Of a stretch of DNA of 64,000 nt, positions 60,009-64,000 are shown one piece after another. Within the stretch, counting starts at the first letter, position 1; each line of letters begins with the position of its first letter. The position numbers and the translations under genes are program-made. The stretch comes from Bradyrhizobium sp. 139 (GTDB lineage: Bacteria; Pseudomonadota; Alphaproteobacteria; Rhizobiales; Xanthobacteraceae). Below the pieces are notes generated by a model. That model searched no databases and had not been told where the DNA came from. It saw only the letters and a program-made list of their open reading frames with translations. Location: NCBI RefSeq assembly GCF_023074175.1, contig NZ_JADPKS010000107.1, forward strand, positions 248,001 through 312,000, given 5' to 3'.

Positions 60009-60141
60009 CGAAGCTCTTCCATCCCGTTTGATGTCGCTGTACGTCAGTAGCGAACGTGTCTCAAGACACTTTACCGTTTGAAATCTTGTTTGAAATTCCG
60101 TCGCGCGGCAAGCGTCGCGTCCGAACCAAAGGGAGAAACGC

Positions 60142-60927
60142 ATGGGCCGTCTGCAAGGCAAATCCGTCATCATCACCGGCGCCGGCAGCGGCATCGGCCG
60201 CGCGGCTGCGCTCTTGTTCACCAGGGAAGGCGCGAAGTTGCTCGCGGTCGATCGCACCGAGGCGGTGAAGGAGACCGTCGACGAGGTGAAGAAGGCCGGC
60301 GGTGTCGCGGAAGCCGTGGTGGCGGACGCGGGCTCCGAAAAGGACGTCATGGCCGTGATCGACAAGGCGGTGAAGACGCACGGCCGGCTCGACGTGATCT
60401 GGGCCAATGCGGGCGTCAGCGGCGGACTCGTCCCGCTCGGCGAGCAGACCGTCGAGCAATGGCAGGAGGTTTTGCGGATCAATCTGATCGGGCCGTTCCT
60501 CGCGGTGAAGCATGCGATGCCGCACATGGTGAAGCAGCAGTCCGGCGCGATCGTGCTGACGGCGTCCGTCGCGGGCCTGAAGGCCGGCGCCAGCGGTCAT
60601 CCCTATGCCGCGAGCAAGGCCGGGGTGATCAGCCTGGTGCAGACCACGGCGTATTCGCTCACCGGCACCGGCGTGCGCATCAACGCGGTGTGCCCGGGCC
60701 TGATCGAGACCGGCATGACCAAGCCGATCTTCGATCGCGCCAAGGAGCGCGGCACCGCTGACAAGATCGGCCAGCTCAACCCGCTCAAGCGCCCCGGCCA
60801 GCCGCACGAGCTCGCGGCGATGGGGCTGTTTCTGGCCAGCGACGAAGCGTCGTATGTGAACGGCCAGGCATTCCCGGTGGATGGCGGTCTGACGGCGTCG
60901 ATGCCGTATACGGGCAAGCCGGTCTAG
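60142..60927 (+). CDS. SDR-family oxidoreductase
   Basis: A 261-residue short-chain dehydrogenase. TGAGSGIG is at 12-19, the NAG-like WANAGVSGG near 87-95, S142 (TASVAG), Y155 and K159 (YAASKAG). D37 at the end of strand two (AVDR) indicates NAD rather than NADP. The C-terminus GQAFPVDGGLTASMPY matches cyclohexanol/levodione-reductase-like SDRs. It is divergent from the phosphatase gene, with GGGAG close to the ATG. Confidence 0.9.
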   Translation: MGRLQGKSVIITGAGSGIGRAAALLFTREGAKLLAVDRTEAVKETVDEVKKAGGVAEAVVADAGSEKDVMAVIDKAVKTHGRLDVIWANAGVSGGLVPLGEQTVEQWQEVLRINLIGPFLAVKHAMPHMVKQQSGAIVLTASVAGLKAGASGHPYAASKAGVISLVQTTAYSLTGTGVRINAVCPGLIETGMTKPIFDRAKERGTADKIGQLNPLKRPGQPHELAAMGLFLASDEASYVNGQAFPVDGGLTASMPYTGKPV

Positions 60928-60936
60928 CACGCGCGC

Positions 60937-61074
60937 TCTCGTGTCCCGGACGCGCTGCAGTGTTCTTACGCTGCTGCGCAGAGCCGGGACCCAGGATGCC
61001 ACGGCAATCACTGCTGCATGGGCCCCGGCTCTGCAGCGCATCACGTCGTGCTGCGCAGCGTCCGGGGCACGAGA
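60937..61074. repeat. Long imperfect inverted repeat (tctcgtgtcccggacgc family)
   Basis: tctcgtgtcccggacgcgctgcag (60937-60960) pairs with ctgcgcagcgtccggggcacgaga (61051-61074), and inner parts also pair (gagccgggacccaggatgcc with gcatgggccccggctc). The total is about 138 bases, right after an SDR gene. It is a known style of Bradyrhizobiaceae intergenic palindrome and probably ends the SDR transcript. Confidence 0.85.
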
Positions 61075-61084
61075 CCTCTCTTCA

Positions 61085-61640
61085 ATAGACACACCTTCGC
61101 CCTCTCGCGGCTTGTTTCGCCCGAGCTTTGCTTCGTCGCCTTGCCCTCGATTGAAAAGGGCGCAGGGAAGACCGGGCGCCGGCTGGCACCCGCGGTCCAC
61201 TGTGCGAAGTTGTAGCGAGAAGTCTGCACAGCGGCATACAGGTGAAGCCAAAACGTCCGGCCTTCCCTGCGCAGTGGTTTTACGACTTATGTCGTGCTCT
61301 CCCCGGGGAGCGATGCACTATTGCCCCCGTCGCCTTGCCGATAGCTGATGCGCGCGCCCGGTCGGGCAACACACATCACCACAAGACTTGACGCACAGAC
61401 CCCGGGCGTCAGGACCACACGATTTTGCCGTACGCCGATCACACCGGTCGTGCGCGCGACGTCCTCGCTCACGATTGCCCGCCCTGCGAAACCCTTCGCG
61501 CCGATGTAACCAACGTCCACCGCCGTCCGGCCCGCGTTCGTGACGATCGCGATACGCCCCTCTTCCTTGGGCCGGGTTGCGGCGACACATACGCCATTTC
61601 CGAATTTCGGTAAAGTGGAATATTTTCGATGGTACGCATT
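61085..61640. repeat. Long dispersed Bradyrhizobiaceae element with coding-like face
   Basis: About 550 bases of complex, partly palindromic sequence without a credible gene. Translated peptides such as EKGAGKTGRR, SLPGESTT and RQGDGGNS are ones that recur as spurious proteins wherever this element is found in Bradyrhizobium (from general knowledge). A minus-strand frame over 61287-61817 is open for 176 codons but has no ribosome site and crosses into the next repeat. The ends are approximate; copy number in the genome cannot be judged here. Confidence 0.6.
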
Positions 61641-61684
61641 GACCTGCGGCTCGCGTGTTTTGCCCGACAGGAACGCAACACCTC

Positions 61685-61769
61685 GTAGCCCGGATGGAGC
61701 GCAGCGCAATCCGGGATTCCATCCATGGAGGTACTGGCCCTGGATTGCGCTTCGCTCCATCCGGGCTAC
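61685..61769. repeat. Palindromic repeat (tagcccggatggagcg family), copy 2
   Basis: gtagcccggatggagcgcag (61685-61704) pairs with cgctccatccgggctac (61753-61769) and inner gcaatcc pairs with ggattgc. The same arms occur at 394-495, 61 kb away. It is upstream of the deacetylase gene. Confidence 0.87.
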
Positions 61770-61860
61770 AGGCCTGTGTTGATTTGCCCGATCGGCCGCA
61801 ACATTGGTATGGTTCATGCAAGCGCCTCAGCCTCCATCTTCCTCTGACAAGAACGTGACA

Positions 61861-63054
61861 ATGCCAAGCTCAAGACCCGACCGTATCCGCAAGCTGCTCG
61901 CCGACCTCGTCGGCTTCGACACGATCAGCGATCGCTCCAACCTGCCCCTGATCGCGCATATCGAGAGCTATCTCGCCGCGTTCGGCGTCAACAGCGAGCG
62001 CATCGTCGATGAGACCGGCCAGAAAGCCTCGCTCTGGGTCACGATCGGCCCCGAGGATCGCCCTGGTCTCGTGCTGTCCGGCCATACCGACGTCGTGCCG
62101 GTCGCGGGCCAGGACTGGAGCCACGATCCGTTCAAGCTCGTCGAACGCGATGGCAAGCTCTACGGCCGCGGCACGACCGACATGAAGGGCTTTGTCGCGG
62201 TGTGCCTTGCCATGGTGCCGGAGATGCTGGAGGCGAAGCTTGCAACGCCGATTCATCTTGCGATCTCCTATGATGAGGAGATTGGCTGCGTCGGCGTGCG
62301 GCCCATGCTGCGCGAGGTCGCGAAGAAACGGATAAAACCGCTCGGCGCTTTCATCGGCGAGCCGACTGAGATGAAGGTCATCATCGGCCACAAGGGCAAG
62401 CACGGCGTACGCGCGACCTTCCGCGGTCTCGCCCGCCACTCCTCGATCGCGCCCGACGGCGTCAATGCGATCGAATATGCGGCCGAGCTGATCGTCGAGA
62501 TCCGCCGCCGCGCCGTGGCGCTCGCAGCAGTGCGATCAACCGTCAGTCTCTACGACGTTCCGCATTCAACACTGCTCACCAGCATCGTGCATGGCGGCGC
62601 CGCGCTGAACATCGTGCCCGACACCTGCACGGTGGATTTCGAATGCCGCGGCATCGGTATCACCGAGTCGCGCGAGGTGACGGATGCGATCGTCGCCTGG
62701 GCCAAGGCCGAGATCGAACCCGCGATGAAGGCGCGACACCCAGAGTGCGCCATCGATTTCGAGGAGATCCTCGACTATCCCGCGCTCGACACCGCCGCCG
62801 ATGCGACAATCGTCACGCTGGCCAAGAGCCTTGCGGGCCGCAACGACCACGCCAAGGTCGCGTTCGGCACCGAAGCGAGTTTGTTTGCCAGCATGGCCGA
62901 CATCCCGTCAGTCGTGATCGGCCCCGGCGCGATCGCGCAGGCGCACACGCCGGACGAGTTCGTGGAGATGGCGGAGTTGGAGAAGTGCGCGGGGTTCGTG
63001 GAGAGACTGATCGCGCATTGCGCGAAGGCGGAATCGCAGGCGATGCTGCCGTAG
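61861..63054 (+). CDS. argE: Acetylornithine deacetylase (ArgE-type M20 peptidase)
   Basis: About 397 residues from ATG 61861 (an in-frame ATG at 61816 would add 15 residues). A zinc-dependent M20 amidohydrolase that would release acetate from N-acetylornithine in arginine synthesis. Metal and catalytic residues: H75 and D77 (SGHTDVVP), D107 (GTTDMKG), E139-E140 (SYDEEIGC). The lid domain carries GHKGKHGVRATFRGLARHSS and the dimerising His. The end GPGAIAQAHTPDEFVEMAEL has the last metal His. Other M20 enzymes are possible, but the pattern is ArgE-like. Surrounded by repeats; no other arg gene near. Confidence 0.88.
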   Translation: MPSSRPDRIRKLLADLVGFDTISDRSNLPLIAHIESYLAAFGVNSERIVDETGQKASLWVTIGPEDRPGLVLSGHTDVVPVAGQDWSHDPFKLVERDGKLYGRGTTDMKGFVAVCLAMVPEMLEAKLATPIHLAISYDEEIGCVGVRPMLREVAKKRIKPLGAFIGEPTEMKVIIGHKGKHGVRATFRGLARHSSIAPDGVNAIEYAAELIVEIRRRAVALAAVRSTVSLYDVPHSTLLTSIVHGGAALNIVPDTCTVDFECRGIGITESREVTDAIVAWAKAEIEPAMKARHPECAIDFEEILDYPALDTAADATIVTLAKSLAGRNDHAKVAFGTEASLFASMADIPSVVIGPGAIAQAHTPDEFVEMAELEKCAGFVERLIAHCAKAESQAMLP

Positions 63055-63177
63055 GGCGGGCAAAGCGAAGCGTGCCCACCACTTTCGGGCGGGCAAAGCG
63101 AAGCGTGCCCACCACTTTCGCCGCAATCGCGGAGAGATGGTGGGCACAGCGCTACGCGCTTTTGCCCACCCTACAGG
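63054..63177. repeat. Compound repeat: tandem 33-base unit plus gtgggcaaag palindrome
   Basis: The unit gggcgggcaaagcgaagcg followed by tgcccaccactttc occurs twice in tandem (63054-63086, 63087-63119). After a 30-base spacer a complement ggtgggcacagcgc and gcttttgcccaccc closes a hairpin at about 63140-63175. It belongs to the same family as 17119-17204 and 18125-18207, enlarged by a tandem duplication. It begins on the argE stop codon. Confidence 0.85.
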
Positions 63178-63183
63178 AGCTGC

Positions 63184-63251
63184 GTGGCCCGCATGAGCAA
63201 AGCGACATGCGGGACCGCTGTCCCGGGTATCGCTTCGCTCATCCGGGCTAC
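63184..63251. repeat. Diverged palindrome of the tagcccgg family
   Basis: gtggcccgcatgagcaaagc and gacatgcgggac pair imperfectly with gtcccgggtatcgc and ttcgctcatccgggctac. It adjoins the previous repeat and lies between the converging argE and phosphotransferase genes. Confidence 0.7.
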
Positions 63252-63298
63252 GAAGCTCCAAGCAAAAGGCGCAGCCACCGACCGCGCCTTCATCTCGT

Positions 63299-64000
63299 TC
63301 AAACCGCGCCCGCCTTCTGCGCGTAGTCCCATGACGCCTGCGACAGCGGCACGGTGCGCTTGGCGGATTCGAGCGCCTTGGCATTCGCGGCGGTGCCGTC
63401 ACGGACGCGGCCGGCGATGCCTTGGGTAATGCCGGCGAGGCGGAACAGATTATAGGCGAAGTACCAGTTGAGATCAGGCACCGTCATCTTGGTGACGTTG
63501 CAATAAATCTGCGCCGCCTCCTCCACGCTCGGGATGTTGAGCGCCTCGAGGTCGGCGCCGTGCAGGCCCGGCATGATCCACTGCATCAACAGATAGGTGA
63601 AATCGGCCATGGGATCGCCGAGCGTCGACAATTCCCAATCGAGCACGGCCTGCACGCGCGGTTCCGTCGCGTGGAAAATCATGTTGTCGAGGCGGTAGTC
63701 GCCGTGGACGATCGAGACCCGCGCCTGCTCCGGCACGGTCTTCGGCAGCCATGCGGCGACCTTCTCGAACTCCGGAATGTGCTGGGTCTCGGACGCGCGA
63801 TACTGCTTGGTCCAGCGATCGATCTGGCGCGCGAAATAATTGCCGGGCTTGCCGAACTCGCCAAGGCCGATCGCGGTGGGATCGTACATGTGGAGCTTTG
63901 CCAGCGTCTCGATCTTGCTGGTGAAGATTTTTCGGCGATCTTCCGGCGTCTGGCTCGGCAGCGTCGGATCCCAGAACACCCGACCGTCTTCCATCGACAT
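63299..64000 (-). CDS. APH-family phosphotransferase, 5' end beyond the window
   Basis: The last 233 codons of a kinase-fold protein; the gene continues past 64000 and the Met at the window edge may be internal. The catalytic Brenner motif VHGDYRLDNMIFH and the metal-binding AVLDWELSTLGDPMADF are present. This type (aminoglycoside-phosphotransferase fold with LDWELSTLGDP) is often next to, or fused with, acyl-CoA dehydrogenases (ACAD10-like), and probably phosphorylates a hydroxy-acyl-CoA or similar small molecule rather than an antibiotic. C-terminus is complete. No neighbour visible upstream. Confidence 0.85.
   Translation of the reverse strand: MSMEDGRVFWDPTLPSQTPEDRRKIFTSKIETLAKLHMYDPTAIGLGEFGKPGNYFARQIDRWTKQYRASETQHIPEFEKVAAWLPKTVPEQARVSIVHGDYRLDNMIFHATEPRVQAVLDWELSTLGDPMADFTYLLMQWIMPGLHGADLEALNIPSVEEAAQIYCNVTKMTVPDLNWYFAYNLFRLAGITQGIAGRVRDGTAANAKALESAKRTVPLSQASWDYAQKAGAV

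Noticed and set aside
61287..61817. A 176-codon minus-strand frame before argE
   Set aside because: It crosses two repeat elements, has no ribosome site, and its peptides are those typical of repeat-derived spurious proteins.
63054..63119. Possible CRISPR-like direct repeats
   Set aside because: Only two contiguous 33-base copies without spacers; this is a tandem duplication of a palindromic repeat, and no cas genes are present.

Overview
The window is a chromosomal segment of a GC-rich alphaproteobacterium of the order Hyphomicrobiales, most likely Bradyrhizobium or a close relative. The ribosomal and RNA polymerase proteins are of alphaproteobacterial type, adenylate kinase has the short lid, and several families of palindromic repeats typical of Bradyrhizobium and Rhodopseudomonas genomes sit in the gaps. 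No plasmid, phage, insertion sequence or CRISPR array was seen.

Layout. 1-9.4 kb is a mixed block: a small Tat-exported basic peptide, a GST, a propionyl-CoA carboxylase beta subunit, small membrane and hypothetical proteins, an OXA-type class D beta-lactamase, and a same-strand run ATP12 chaperone - FliK-like protein - FlhB C-terminal-like protein. 9.4-14 kb is a tightly overlapping minus-strand set: HtrA/DegP protease - RarA, then orphan HigA - RluA-family pseudouridine synthase. HigA has a nested palindromic operator candidate. 14.2-18 kb holds a large porin with a GntR-type operator-like site, an NAD(P)H oxidoreductase and an SDR.

18.2-56.5 kb is one long minus-strand superoperon for translation and transcription. 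Read in transcription order it runs secE-nusG / rplK-rplA / D-2-hydroxyacid dehydrogenase / rplJ-rplL / rpoB-rpoC / FAD oxidoreductase-methyltransferase fusion and ABC exporter / rpsL-rpsG-fusA-tuf / the full S10, spc and alpha operons from rpsJ to rplQ, ending at a strong intrinsic terminator. tRNA-Trp precedes secE. The canonical order is interrupted twice: by the dehydrogenase between rplA and rplJ, and by the fusion plus exporter between rpoC and rpsL. A decayed, frameshifted FAD oxidoreductase lies beside the second insertion.

57-64 kb is accessory metabolism: a SxxK serine hydrolase, two SDRs, a histidine phosphatase, an ArgE-type deacetylase and the 3' part of an APH-fold phosphotransferase cut by the window end. 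These genes are separated by dense repeats, including a several-hundred-base dispersed element at about 61.1-61.6 kb.

The best candidates for undescribed biology are: (1) the FAD oxidoreductase-SAM methyltransferase fusion next to an ABC exporter, both with polyacidic tails; (2) adenylate kinase with an 80-residue histone H1-like Lys/Ala tail; (3) the orphan HigA coupled to a pseudouridine synthase; (4) palindromic repeats that extend reading frames or act as RNA hairpins inside the ribosomal superoperon. All functional links are inferred from sequence alone.
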